DNA of 64,000 nt from contig CAJULA010000017.1 in the NCBI GenBank assembly GCA_910587155.1, forward strand, positions 21,334 to 85,333, written 5' to 3'. Below, in pieces: positions 8,998-16,654 of the stretch. Below the pieces are notes generated by a model. That model was not told the DNA's origin. It did not search any database and worked only from the letters and a program-made list of their open reading frames with translations. Within the stretch, counting starts at the first letter, position 1. Every line of letters begins with the position of its first letter. The translations under genes and the position numbers were made by a program. The DNA comes from an uncultured Lachnospiraceae bacterium (GTDB lineage: Bacteria; Bacillota; Clostridia; Lachnospirales; Lachnospiraceae).

Positions 8998-9024
8998 TTA
9001 GCACTCGTCTTTTATGAGTGCTAA
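8998..9024 (-). promoter_or_regulatory. CIRCE operator
   Basis: TTAGCACTC (8998-9006), nine bases, GAGTGCTAA (9016-9024): an exact match to the CIRCE consensus. It lies between the promoter and the hrcA start codon and would also form a hairpin in the 5' leader. Confidence 0.98.
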
Positions 9025-9038
9025 TCTGTTCTGTACCT

Positions 9039-9067
9039 AAAATAGCACTTACGCTATTTATTGTCAA
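9039..9067 (-). promoter_or_regulatory. Sigma-A promoter of hrcA-grpE-dnaK-dnaJ
   Basis: On the minus strand, TTGACA (9062-9067) and TATTTT (9039-9044) are separated by 17 bp. CIRCE begins 14 bp downstream of the -10 box, the expected arrangement for HrcA repression. Confidence 0.92.
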
Positions 9068-9295
9068 TTCTTTTTCGGAAATAAATTATAAAAATATTCT
9101 AAAAAATCACCGGCTTCTCTTTTCTGCCATGCTGTCATAACTATAGTGATAAGCAGAAATTTCAATCATATACCGCATAGCATGGTTGAAATCAGCACAT
9201 CATTAAGAAAATTTTAAAAAATAATTGCAAAATATCCGCAAAGACCATATACTCTATTCTATGTGCATCAAATTGTAAACACTCCCCTGTTTTTT

Positions 9296-9326
9296 AAGGA
9301 AACGCTGATTTAATCAACACTTCCTT
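9296..9326 (-). repeat. Dispersed palindrome, copy 1 (reverse orientation)
   Basis: Core 9298-9324: GGAAACGCTGATT, central T, AATCAACACTTCC. One of five copies in the window. The mismatches become G-U pairs only in minus-strand RNA, so the functional strand here is probably minus. The remaining sequence from 9068 to 9382, between the hrcA promoter and the next gene, shows nothing else I can name. Confidence 0.8.
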
Positions 9327-9382
9327 GAGAATGCCGGTTCATGGCACGGCATGACGGGGACGACCAGGAGATATAGGAGATT

Positions 9383-10912
9383 ATGACAGCCAGTACCATT
9401 GCAAAAGAAAAGAATCATGACAGCGACAGGGAGATCCGCAGATATCCGCAGGAAGCGCCGGCCACAGGCGGAAAAAGGAAAGCTAAGAGGCCATCGTCCC
9501 AGAGCGCAAAAGCTGCCGCCGGGAAGTCCAAAAGGCCGCCGACAGCAAAAAGGGAACGCAGAGAAACAGAACTGCGGCTGATTAAATCCGAGAAAAAACC
9601 ACAACGATCAGAATGCGGCCCCGCAGGAAATGCAGCAAAAAAACGTGAGGCCGCCGTACATAACAGGAAGAAAAAGCCAACGACAGCCGTACATGGCGCA
9701 GGCAGGCAAAATCCCCGCAGGCCACAGCAGAGCAGGAATCCGGACAGACATTCTGCCCCTATCCGTAAAAAACGTCCTGTCCCCGATGCCCGGAGGCGGG
9801 CCGTTTCCCCCAGAAGGAAAAGACGCTTTGCCGTGTGGAAATATATTCTGCCAGTGATAGCGGCATGTACGGCCGCCGGATTTGTGCTCTGGTATCTGAG
9901 CTTTGATAATCTGCTGCCCAGCGACTACATACATGTCACATATAGCGGATATGATTCCAGAGGCACGGCCGCACTTTCAATCGAAGGAGCAGAAGAATAT
10001 GCCGCCTTTCTGGAAGACACGGAAGTCCGGCTTCTTACGGAAAATGGGAATCTCAAAAACGGCGATATACTCGATATACAGTTTCTGTATGATGAAGAGA
10101 AAGCCAAAGAAGAAAAACTGCGGATCAAAGAAGACAGTTTTCAGATTGAAGTAAACGGCCTGCCCGAGGGCCGGGAACTCACCAGGGAAATGCTTTTTCA
10201 GGATATACGGATCAGCTATGAAGGTACGGCGCCGGAGCTGTCAGTCTCCGTCACAAACGAGAGCAGCGATCCTTTTTTGCAGACTGTCGCCTATGAGATA
10301 ACCGACCGGAAAGAAACCTATGACATCGGCGACACCTTTACGGTAACGGCTGCCTTTTCCGAAGAAGAGGCCGTTTCTTACGAATACGCAGTATCCGCTG
10401 CCGATTACAGTCAGGAATTCACAGTAGAAAACGCAGATCGCTACCTGCGCAGCGCTTCCCAGCTTACCCAGGAACAGATTGATCTTCTCGATGAAACGGC
10501 AGTTTCCCTTTTCGGTGACGCCAACGAATACGGCCTGCGCATCTTCAGCGAAGCAAACCTGATGCCTATCTGGATCAACGGCAAAAACACATTTAAATGG
10601 AGCAATCCCCGACTGATCTCCGCTTATCTGAATGTACTGAAACCGGAATATTTCCAGACAATGCAGCAGTCGCATAACAATGACATCAAGCTGGTTTACA
10701 AAGCCACCTTATCTCAGGCTGACGGTGTGGGCTGCACGGCGGAGGTCGTCGTCCAGTTTCATGATCTCATACTGAAAGCGGACGGCACCTATGACCTGGC
10801 GCTTGATTCCGGCAGGATCATTGCCGCTTCTTTCCGGGATTCTCATATCCGCGATCTCGTCACGGATACCTATGCGCAGGAATACGAGGCCGAAAAACTC
10901 ACCCTGACTTAA
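9383..10912 (+). CDS. Membrane-anchored protein with long basic cytoplasmic tail
   Basis: 509 residues with AGGAG just before ATG 9383. The first ~145 residues are strongly basic and low in complexity (many K, R, P, Q), then one membrane helix at about 151-170 (WKYILPVIAACTAAGFVLWY). The remainder, about 340 residues, is acidic and predicted extracellular, with Ig- or beta-sandwich-like stretches such as DIGDTFTVTAAFSEEE. Topology is therefore a positively charged tail inside and a large domain outside. I do not recognise the family; a cell-envelope role is a guess. The gene is bracketed by palindrome copies 1 and 2, and copy 2 overlaps its stop codon. Confidence 0.85.
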   Translation: MTASTIAKEKNHDSDREIRRYPQEAPATGGKRKAKRPSSQSAKAAAGKSKRPPTAKRERRETELRLIKSEKKPQRSECGPAGNAAKKREAAVHNRKKKPTTAVHGAGRQNPRRPQQSRNPDRHSAPIRKKRPVPDARRRAVSPRRKRRFAVWKYILPVIAACTAAGFVLWYLSFDNLLPSDYIHVTYSGYDSRGTAALSIEGAEEYAAFLEDTEVRLLTENGNLKNGDILDIQFLYDEEKAKEEKLRIKEDSFQIEVNGLPEGRELTREMLFQDIRISYEGTAPELSVSVTNESSDPFLQTVAYEITDRKETYDIGDTFTVTAAFSEEEAVSYEYAVSAADYSQEFTVENADRYLRSASQLTQEQIDLLDETAVSLFGDANEYGLRIFSEANLMPIWINGKNTFKWSNPRLISAYLNVLKPEYFQTMQQSHNNDIKLVYKATLSQADGVGCTAEVVVQFHDLILKADGTYDLALDSGRIIAASFRDSHIRDLVTDTYAQEYEAEKLTLT

Positions 10913-10940
10913 GGAAGTGCTGATTAAATCAGCGCTTCCT
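10911..10940 (+). repeat. Dispersed palindrome, copy 2 (overlaps a stop codon)
   Basis: Core 10913-10939: GGAAGTGCTGATT, central A, AATCAGCGCTTCC. The TAA stop of the 509-aa gene (10910-10912) abuts the core, since the flanking consensus is TTAAGG. A single G-U wobble in plus-strand RNA. Confidence 0.85.
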
Positions 10941-10970
10941 CAGAGCCTCCGGCGGATGCGCACGGATTTG

Positions 10971-11009
10971 AAAATGCCTCAAAGCAGCTATGTGCTTTGA
11001 GGCATTTTT
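10971..11009. terminator. Bidirectional terminator
   Basis: AAAATGCCTCAAAGCA (10971-10986) pairs with TGCTTTGAGGCATTTT (10993-11008) around a 6-nt loop. T-runs follow on both strands, fitting the convergent genes ending at 10912 and 11022. Confidence 0.9.
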
Positions 11010-11021
11010 CGTAACGCTATG

Positions 11022-11411
11022 TCAGATCTTGAAATTTCCCAGTACATCTTCATTAATAATGTAGTATACCATGCTCTCTTCCGGTTTCACGTAAAGCTCT
11101 ACGGATTTGAACTCGCCTTCCTCTCTTCCCAGATCATATTTCCAAACATCTTTGGCAATCTTCACAAGATCCTCCGTCGTATATGACTTACCGGCAAACT
11201 GCAGTGTGATCGTTTCTGTCTTGTCAGCTTTTCCGGAAACTACCTCTTTCGCCTTCTTTTCAGCCGCTTTTACAACCGGGGCCGCTTTCTCCTTTGCCGC
11301 TTTTACGACCGGCTTCGCTTTCTCTGCGGCCGCCTTCACAGCCGGCTTTGCCTTCTCTGCAGCACTCTTCACTACGCTTTCCACTTTTGTCGTCTTTTTA
11401 CTCTCTCTCAT
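11022..11411 (-). CDS. DUF6465-like protein with Lys/Ala-rich repeat tail
   Basis: 129 residues with AGGAG upstream of ATG 11411. The N-terminal half holds about four imperfect 11-residue repeats of the form AAEKAKPAVKA, like histone H1 tails or phasins. The C-terminal half (ETITLQFAGKSYTTEDLVK to VKPEESMVYYIINEDVLG) matches what I know of DUF6465, a small domain common in Lachnospiraceae. A nucleoid- or polymer-binding role is possible from the basic repeats but is not shown. Single gene, closed by the terminator at 10971-11009. The 298 bp upstream of it hold no recognisable gene. Confidence 0.75.
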   Translation of the reverse strand: MRESKKTTKVESVVKSAAEKAKPAVKAAAEKAKPVVKAAKEKAAPVVKAAEKKAKEVVSGKADKTETITLQFAGKSYTTEDLVKIAKDVWKYDLGREEGEFKSVELYVKPEESMVYYIINEDVLGNFKI

Positions 11412-11709
11412 AACTAAACTCCTCCCGGGCTTTCCCCTCTACTGACGGACTGTTGTTATTATGTAATACCCAGATGCCTAAAGAAGTATAGCAAAGTAAA
11501 CTTCTCTTGTCAAGAAAGGAGCAACGCACGCCACGACAAACGCATGCGTGCATATTGTGGACATAACATGCAGGAAGGACAGAAACGGAAAAAGTGCAGA
11601 CAGGATCATGGCTTTCGGCAGAGAGATGCCAAAAGATATCGTATCAGAGACTTTTTCAATTTCTGTCCTGCTAAACGGAAATGATCACAGTTTATTCACT
11701 CCTGTCAGG

Positions 11710-13371
11710 TTATCTCTCCTCCAGTACGTACCCCGCGATATTGTCCGCATGATCGGCGATCCGTTCCATGTTGCTGAGCATGTCCAAAAAGATAATACCG
11801 CTCTCCGGCGTGCACTTCCCTTTTGAGAGTCGCTGTATATGCTTGTCTCGCAGCTCCCGTTCCAGCTTATCCACTCTTTTCTCACTGTCCTTCGTCCGTC
11901 TGGCAGCCTCGGCACTGGCAAGTTCCCTGGCTTCCAATGCCGCTTCAAACGTATGGAGGGTCACATCGTACATCCGCTCCATATCCTTTTCCCCTTTTTC
12001 GGAAAAGCGCACTCTGTCTCTGCGTTTGGTTTCCGCCAATTCCGCGATATTTTCACTGTGGTCACCGATACGCTCGATATCGCTTATTGTATAGAAAAGG
12101 TTTCTGACCGTAAGATACTGGGCTTCTGTCAGAGAAAGATTTCCCACTTCTACCAGAAATGAGGTAAGCAGTTTTACCAGTTGGTTGATATGCTCTTCCG
12201 TCTGCAGTACCTGACGAATCTGTCCCTTATCATTTTCCCGTATGGCAGTCACGGATGCTTTGAAATTATCCCTTACCATAATACCGATGGCTATCACTTC
12301 ACTCACTGCGCTTTCCAGCGCCAGCGCCGGATTGTTTAATAGTCTGCGATCCAGCTTCCTGCTCATCTGTTCCACGATATCATGAGTATCTTCTTTTCGG
12401 GTGCCATCATCGGCAATGAGCAGTTCCGATATCCGCACCAACCCATTGGCAAACGGCAACATCGCCAGTGTATTGACAAGGTTAAATACCGTATGGAACA
12501 CGGAAATCTCCACACTGTCAATGGAGGCAGCGGCCATCTGCGGGCGAAACCGAAAATAAAAAAACATGACAATGCCAAACCATACGCTTCCGATTACATT
12601 AAATAACAAATGAATCACCGAAGCCCGTCTGGCATTTTTTCCCGCTCCCGCCCCGGAGAGGATCGCAGTCACACAAGTGCCGATATTCTGCCCCATCATA
12701 ATAAATACCGCCGACTGCCAGTTCACCACCCCATTCATGGCCAGTGTCTGCAAAATCCCCACCGAAGCCGAGGAGCTCTGAATAACCGCCGTGACGGCCG
12801 CCCCCGTTATGACCGCCAGCAGGGGATTCTTCCCAAGGATCCGAAACGCATTGGAAAATATCGGCGCATCCCGGTAAGGCGTAACTGCACCCGACATAAA
12901 ACTCAGGCCGATAAATAAAATACCGAAGCCCGTCAGTATCTCACCTATTTTTTTCTTTCTTTCGCCCCCCGCGAACAGCAGCAGGAAAGCTCCTATCCCC
13001 ACTACAAGCGGAGCCAGAAATTCCGGTTTGAAAACACTCCCCCATTCGCTCAGGGAAACGATCCAGGCTGTGATGGTCGTACCGATATTGGCACCCATAA
13101 TAACACCCACTGCCTGCGTCAGTGTCAGCATACCTGCATTAACAAAGCCCACTACCATAACCGTAGTGGCAGAACTGCTCTGTATGATGGCCGTAATCCC
13201 TGCGCCGACGAGGATCGCCACAAGTCTGTTTCTGGTCAGGAAACCCATCAGCCGCTTCACCCGGTCTCCTGCGGATTTCTGAAGACCGTCCGCCATAATA
13301 TGCATCCCATACAAAAACAACCCCAGTCCGCCCACAAATTTGAATATCATACCCAGATCATCAAGTGTCAT
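11710..13371 (-). CDS. Na+/phosphate symporter with C-terminal PhoU-like domain
   Basis: 553 residues. The N-terminal ~330 residues are membrane helices with the duplicated Na/Pi-II signature: QSSSATTVMVVGFVNAG with GANIGTT in the first half and QSSSASVGILQTLAM with GQNIGTC in the second. The last ~200 residues are a helical PhoU-like domain (HINQLVKLLTSFLVEV, DIERIGDHSENIAELA, NMERIADHADNIAGYV). It most likely imports phosphate driven by sodium, with the PhoU part controlling it. Length and order are normal for bacterial NptA-type proteins. No neighbouring pst or pho genes are present. Confidence 0.93.
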   Translation of the reverse strand: MTLDDLGMIFKFVGGLGLFLYGMHIMADGLQKSAGDRVKRLMGFLTRNRLVAILVGAGITAIIQSSSATTVMVVGFVNAGMLTLTQAVGVIMGANIGTTITAWIVSLSEWGSVFKPEFLAPLVVGIGAFLLLFAGGERKKKIGEILTGFGILFIGLSFMSGAVTPYRDAPIFSNAFRILGKNPLLAVITGAAVTAVIQSSSASVGILQTLAMNGVVNWQSAVFIMMGQNIGTCVTAILSGAGAGKNARRASVIHLLFNVIGSVWFGIVMFFYFRFRPQMAAASIDSVEISVFHTVFNLVNTLAMLPFANGLVRISELLIADDGTRKEDTHDIVEQMSRKLDRRLLNNPALALESAVSEVIAIGIMVRDNFKASVTAIRENDKGQIRQVLQTEEHINQLVKLLTSFLVEVGNLSLTEAQYLTVRNLFYTISDIERIGDHSENIAELAETKRRDRVRFSEKGEKDMERMYDVTLHTFEAALEARELASAEAARRTKDSEKRVDKLERELRDKHIQRLSKGKCTPESGIIFLDMLSNMERIADHADNIAGYVLEER

Positions 13372-13533
13372 TCTTTTTCTCCCATACTTTCAAACACTGC
13401 CTGTTTTATATATATTCTCCAACCCTCTGAATATGATTCTAACAATATTGTGTAAAATACATGCGAAATCCATGTAAAATTGATGTAAAATAGAGAGAAA
13501 AGAACACGGGAATCTGTGTCTTGCAGGAAAGGA

Positions 13534-14073
13534 ATGATAACCGTCATGAAAAAAGCAATCATCATCGGGAGCCCCGGCGCAGGCAAAAGCACATTTGCCC
13601 GGAAACTGAGTAAAATCACTGGCCTGCCGCTTTACTATCTGGATATGCTGTGGCATAAACCCGATCGGACTACCATCACTCCGGAAGAATTTGATCTCAG
13701 GCTGCAAAAAATCCTGGTAAAGGACAGTTGGATCATAGACGGAAATTATTTGCGCACACTGGAAATGCGTCTGCAAAAATGTGACACTGTCTTTTTCGCA
13801 GATCTGCCAGTGGATGTATGCCTGGCAGGCGCAAAATCCCGTATCGGGAAAAAACGAGAAGATCTGCCCTGGATGGAAACAACACTGGATGAAGAGTTCA
13901 AAATGTGGATCATGGATTTTCCTGACAGACAATTGCCCAAAATTCATGAATTGCTGAAGAAATATCGGGAAGTCACAGAGCAGATATGCTTTCATTCCCG
14001 GAAGGATGCGGAAGAATATATAAGAATGTTACGCAGCAGACAGCCAGAAAGCTGCACCCGCAGCATTGTATGA
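13534..14073 (+). CDS. FlaR-like P-loop nucleoside kinase family protein
   Basis: 179 residues if started at ATG 13534, which has AGGAAAGG at good spacing; the family usually begins at the internal Met at 13546 (MKKAIIIGSPGAGKST), so that start is also possible. The Walker A motif GSPGAGKS is followed by LPLYYLDMLWHKPDRT and WIIDGNYLRTLEMRL, typical of small adenylate-kinase-like proteins annotated as topology modulation protein FlaR. It should bind ATP or GTP; the phosphate acceptor is unknown. Transcribed alone, away from the Na/Pi gene. Confidence 0.85.
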   Translation: MITVMKKAIIIGSPGAGKSTFARKLSKITGLPLYYLDMLWHKPDRTTITPEEFDLRLQKILVKDSWIIDGNYLRTLEMRLQKCDTVFFADLPVDVCLAGAKSRIGKKREDLPWMETTLDEEFKMWIMDFPDRQLPKIHELLKKYREVTEQICFHSRKDAEEYIRMLRSRQPESCTRSIV

Positions 14074-14080
14074 TGGATGC

Positions 14081-14113
14081 AAAAAGGGAATGAACCACTT
14101 CTGATCCATTCCC
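14081..14113 (-). terminator. Terminator of the rubrerythrin gene
   Basis: GGGAATG (14086-14092) pairs with CATTCCC (14107-14113); on the minus strand the stem is followed by TTTTT. Confidence 0.75.
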
Positions 14114-14149
14114 CTGTCTTTTAAAGTCTCTGAAAAATTTATCTTCTTC

Positions 14150-14689
14150 TTAACCGAAGTATCTCTTCAGAAGTCCGGCAAATGCCTTGCCATGTCTTGC
14201 CTCATCCCTTGCCATCTCATGAACTGTGTCATGGATTGCGTCAAGGTTTGCAGCCTTTGCTCTCTTAGCAAGATCAAATTTGCCTGCGGTTGCACCATTC
14301 TCAGCTTCCACACGCATCTGCAGGTTTTTCTTTGTGGAGTCAGTTACAACTTCGCCGAGGAGTTCTGCAAATTTCGCTGCATGCTCAGCCTCTTCCCATG
14401 CCGCCTTCTCCCAGTATAAACCGATCTCCGGATATCCTTCTCTGTGTGCCACCCTTGCCATAGCAAGATACATACCTACTTCTGTGCACTCGCCGTTGAA
14501 GTTCGCACGGAGATCTGCCATGATATCATCGCTGACACCCTGTGCCACGCCTACCACATGCTCAGCAGCCCATTCCATCTCACCGCCCTGCGCCGTGAAT
14601 TTCTCTGCGGGCGCATTACATACCGGACATTTCTCCGGAGCTGCATCTCCTTCATGAACATAACCACATACCTGACATACAAATTTCAT
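14150..14689 (-). CDS. Reverse rubrerythrin
   Basis: 179 residues. A rubredoxin-like iron domain comes first (C5xxC8 and C21xxC24), followed by a four-helix ferritin-like diiron domain with ECTEVGMYLAMARVA, WEEAEHAAKF and HEMARDEARHG. This domain order is the reverse of classical rubrerythrin and is typical of clostridial reverse rubrerythrins, which reduce hydrogen peroxide and oxygen using NADH-linked electron donors. It points to an obligate anaerobe. The promoter at 14752-14780 is near consensus and overlaps an AT-rich possible PerR-type site. Confidence 0.95.
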   Translation of the reverse strand: MKFVCQVCGYVHEGDAAPEKCPVCNAPAEKFTAQGGEMEWAAEHVVGVAQGVSDDIMADLRANFNGECTEVGMYLAMARVAHREGYPEIGLYWEKAAWEEAEHAAKFAELLGEVVTDSTKKNLQMRVEAENGATAGKFDLAKRAKAANLDAIHDTVHEMARDEARHGKAFAGLLKRYFG

Positions 14690-14751
14690 TGCTTATTCCT
14701 CCTGCTTTTATATTTTAAGAATGATTACTAATTTCAGTAACGATTATTGAT

Positions 14752-14780
14752 ATTATAAAGAGTATGTCCCTTTATGTCAA
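14752..14780 (-). promoter_or_regulatory. Consensus sigma-A promoter of the rubrerythrin gene
   Basis: TTGACA (14775-14780), 17 bp, TATAAT (14752-14757) on the minus strand: a perfect match. The AT-rich repeat TTATAAT-ATC-AATAATC overlapping the -10 box resembles a PerR/Fur-family operator, but the match is only partial. Confidence 0.88.
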
Positions 14781-14827
14781 CACCTTTTTCAGGAAATTTT
14801 TTCGCCGTCATTATGCACCTATTTCTT

Positions 14828-15655
14828 TTACGGCTTTGCAAAAACCATAAAATACGCCAGTACCAGAATCCCCAGCAGGATCCGATACCAGGCAAACACT
14901 TTGAAGTTATGACGTTTGATATAATCCATCAGGAACCTGATCACCAGTACGGACACAACAAACGCCACAATACATCCCACAGCCAATATCGCCCATTCCA
15001 TACCGCTGACGCTGACACCCTCCATAATAAATTTAACGATTTTCAAAAGGCTGGCCCCGAACATCACGGGGATGGCCATGAAAAAGGTGAATTCCGCGGA
15101 TGCCGTCCGGGATACGCCCAGTAACAGACCGCCCACAATAGTGGAGCCGGAGCGTGAGGTGCCGGGAAAAATACCCGCGATTAACTGGAAAATACCGATC
15201 ATAAATGCCACCGGCAGCGTGATCTGCGCAATGTTTCTCATCTTCGGCTTTTTCTTTCGGTTTTCAATCACGATAAAGGCGATGCCAAATACAATCAGTG
15301 CGATGGCGATCGTCTTATAATTATAAAACAGTTCTTCAAAAAGATCATCAAAGGGCAGCCCGATTACCACAGCGGGAATACATCCCACAATAACCTTCAC
15401 CCACATGGAACATACATCTTTGCGGATCAGGCGGCCGCCACCGAAGCGAAACGGAAATATCCTGTTCCAGTACAGCATTACCACGGCCATAATGGCCCCC
15501 AGCTGGATCACAACCAGAAACATCGACCAAAACTCCGGTGTCACATCCAGCTGTACAAATTCCTCCAAAAGTATCATATGCCCGGTACTGCTGATGGGAA
15601 GCCACTCTGTGATTCCTTCCACAATACCGAATAATACCGCTTTTAAAATCTCCAT
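14828..15655 (-). CDS. uppP: Undecaprenyl-diphosphatase UppP (BacA)
   Basis: 275 residues, polytopic membrane protein, normal length. The two catalytic motifs are present: GIVEGITEWLPISSTGH near residue 14 and FPGTSRSGSTI in the second half. It dephosphorylates undecaprenyl pyrophosphate to recycle the lipid carrier for peptidoglycan and teichoic acid synthesis, and confers bacitracin tolerance in other bacteria. AGGAGG lies upstream of ATG 15655. The upstream gap to the patatin gene holds a large hairpin between two 23-bp direct repeats. Confidence 0.96.
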   Translation of the reverse strand: MEILKAVLFGIVEGITEWLPISSTGHMILLEEFVQLDVTPEFWSMFLVVIQLGAIMAVVMLYWNRIFPFRFGGGRLIRKDVCSMWVKVIVGCIPAVVIGLPFDDLFEELFYNYKTIAIALIVFGIAFIVIENRKKKPKMRNIAQITLPVAFMIGIFQLIAGIFPGTSRSGSTIVGGLLLGVSRTASAEFTFFMAIPVMFGASLLKIVKFIMEGVSVSGMEWAILAVGCIVAFVVSVLVIRFLMDYIKRHNFKVFAWYRILLGILVLAYFMVFAKP

Positions 15656-15676
15656 TAAATGAATTTCCTCCTATTA

Positions 15677-15801
15677 AGAGTTCCGCATCATCCCGTCAGA
15701 AGCACTCCCCCGGATAAAAGCCCGGCCTCTTTCGCGTCCGGGTTTTTATCCCGCTTCTGTCGTGCTGATGCTGTTTCTAGAGTTCCGCATCATCCCGTCA
15801 G
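15677..15801 (-). repeat. 23-bp direct repeats flanking a hairpin
   Basis: AGAGTTCCGCATCATCCCGT begins both copies (15677-15699 and 15779-15801), which are identical over 23 bp. The right copy runs over the stop codon of the patatin gene; the left copy lies beside the uppP ribosome site. Both contain AGTTCCGCATC, shared with elements near 3.2 and 32.6 kb. Confidence 0.75.
15712..15751. terminator. Strong hairpin, probable bidirectional terminator
   Basis: GGATAAAAGCCCGG (15712-15725) pairs with CCGGGTTTTTATCC (15738-15751), one wobble, 12-nt loop containing GCGAAA on the minus strand. T-rich on both sides; it would end patatin-gene transcription before uppP. Confidence 0.7.
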
Positions 15802-16638
15802 GTAAGCAAGAAGAGCTTCATATTTTTCCTGTGCTTCCCGGTATCCCTGAAGGTAGAGTGCGGTCAGTTTTTCTTTGTCCTTTTCGATCCGGCCGATACC
15901 GCTGGCAACCGCAGGGCGGATCACAAATGCCCTTCCTTTTCTTTCCTGCTCCTCCAGATAATCTAATGTTTCATTATAAGAAATATGCCTGTTTTTCATA
16001 AGTTTATATACGTTCGGGTAGCGCAGGTAGGCGAGGCGGATGAGCCATAGCGCCCGGGAGCGTTCTTTGCGGTAACCCGTTTCCTTGGTAAGAATCACCA
16101 CGTTTTTCCGGTTGCCATCCGCAATGGCTTTGCGGATGGGTATGGCGTCAGAAATGGCACCATCCAGATACAGTCCGTTCCCGATTTTTACATTTCTGGA
16201 TACAAGGGGCAGGGAGCTGGAAGCACGGACTGCCGTAATATCCTTTTCCATGTCCCGCAGTCGCATATATTTTGGCCTGCCGCTGACAATGTCGGTCACT
16301 ACGGCATATGCCCTTCCGGGGTAGCGGTCAAATGCCTGAAAATCATAGGGATTGAGCCATTTGGGAATCAGTTCGTAGCAGAGATCTGTGTGAAAGAGAT
16401 TCCCTGTCAGAAGCAGGCTTCTTACACTGCAGTAATCCCTGCAGGAAAGGTAATCAACCGCTACATGGTAGGCACGCTTTTTCTGCCCTGACAGATAACT
16501 GCACATATGGCATGCCCCGGCGGACACCCCATAACAGTCTGAAAACCACAGATTCTTTTCCATAAAAAAGTCCAGTACGCCGCATGTGTACATTCCCTTC
16601 ATGCCGCCGCCTTCCAATACCAGTCCTGCCTGATACAT
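15790..16638 (-). CDS. Patatin-like phospholipase
   Basis: 282 residues. It has the oxyanion loop GGGMKG (10-15), the nucleophile elbow GVSAG (Ser39) and the catalytic aspartate in LDGAISDAIPI, the Ser-Asp dyad set of bacterial patatins of the RssA/YjjU type. No signal peptide is seen, so it probably acts on membrane lipids or lysophospholipids from the cytoplasm. Length is normal. It lies 16 bp downstream of the aminotransferase gene and probably shares its transcript. Confidence 0.93.
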   Translation of the reverse strand: MYQAGLVLEGGGMKGMYTCGVLDFFMEKNLWFSDCYGVSAGACHMCSYLSGQKKRAYHVAVDYLSCRDYCSVRSLLLTGNLFHTDLCYELIPKWLNPYDFQAFDRYPGRAYAVVTDIVSGRPKYMRLRDMEKDITAVRASSSLPLVSRNVKIGNGLYLDGAISDAIPIRKAIADGNRKNVVILTKETGYRKERSRALWLIRLAYLRYPNVYKLMKNRHISYNETLDYLEEQERKGRAFVIRPAVASGIGRIEKDKEKLTALYLQGYREAQEKYEALLAYLTG

Positions 16639-16654
16639 AACTTCCCTTCCTTCA

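Noticed and set aside
9065..9067. TTG 9067 as the hrcA start, giving a 28-residue longer protein
   Set aside because: That codon is part of the -35 box, and the frame would run through CIRCE. ATG 8983 with a GAGGG site fits HrcA homologues.
11548..11826. Plus-strand open frame of 92 codons
   Set aside because: It overlaps the 3' end of the Na/Pi symporter gene antisense, lacks a ribosome site and shows no domain.
13390..13995. Long minus-strand open frame antisense to the FlaR-like gene
   Set aside because: The plus-strand protein has clear P-loop motifs; the antisense frame is a shadow with unnatural composition.
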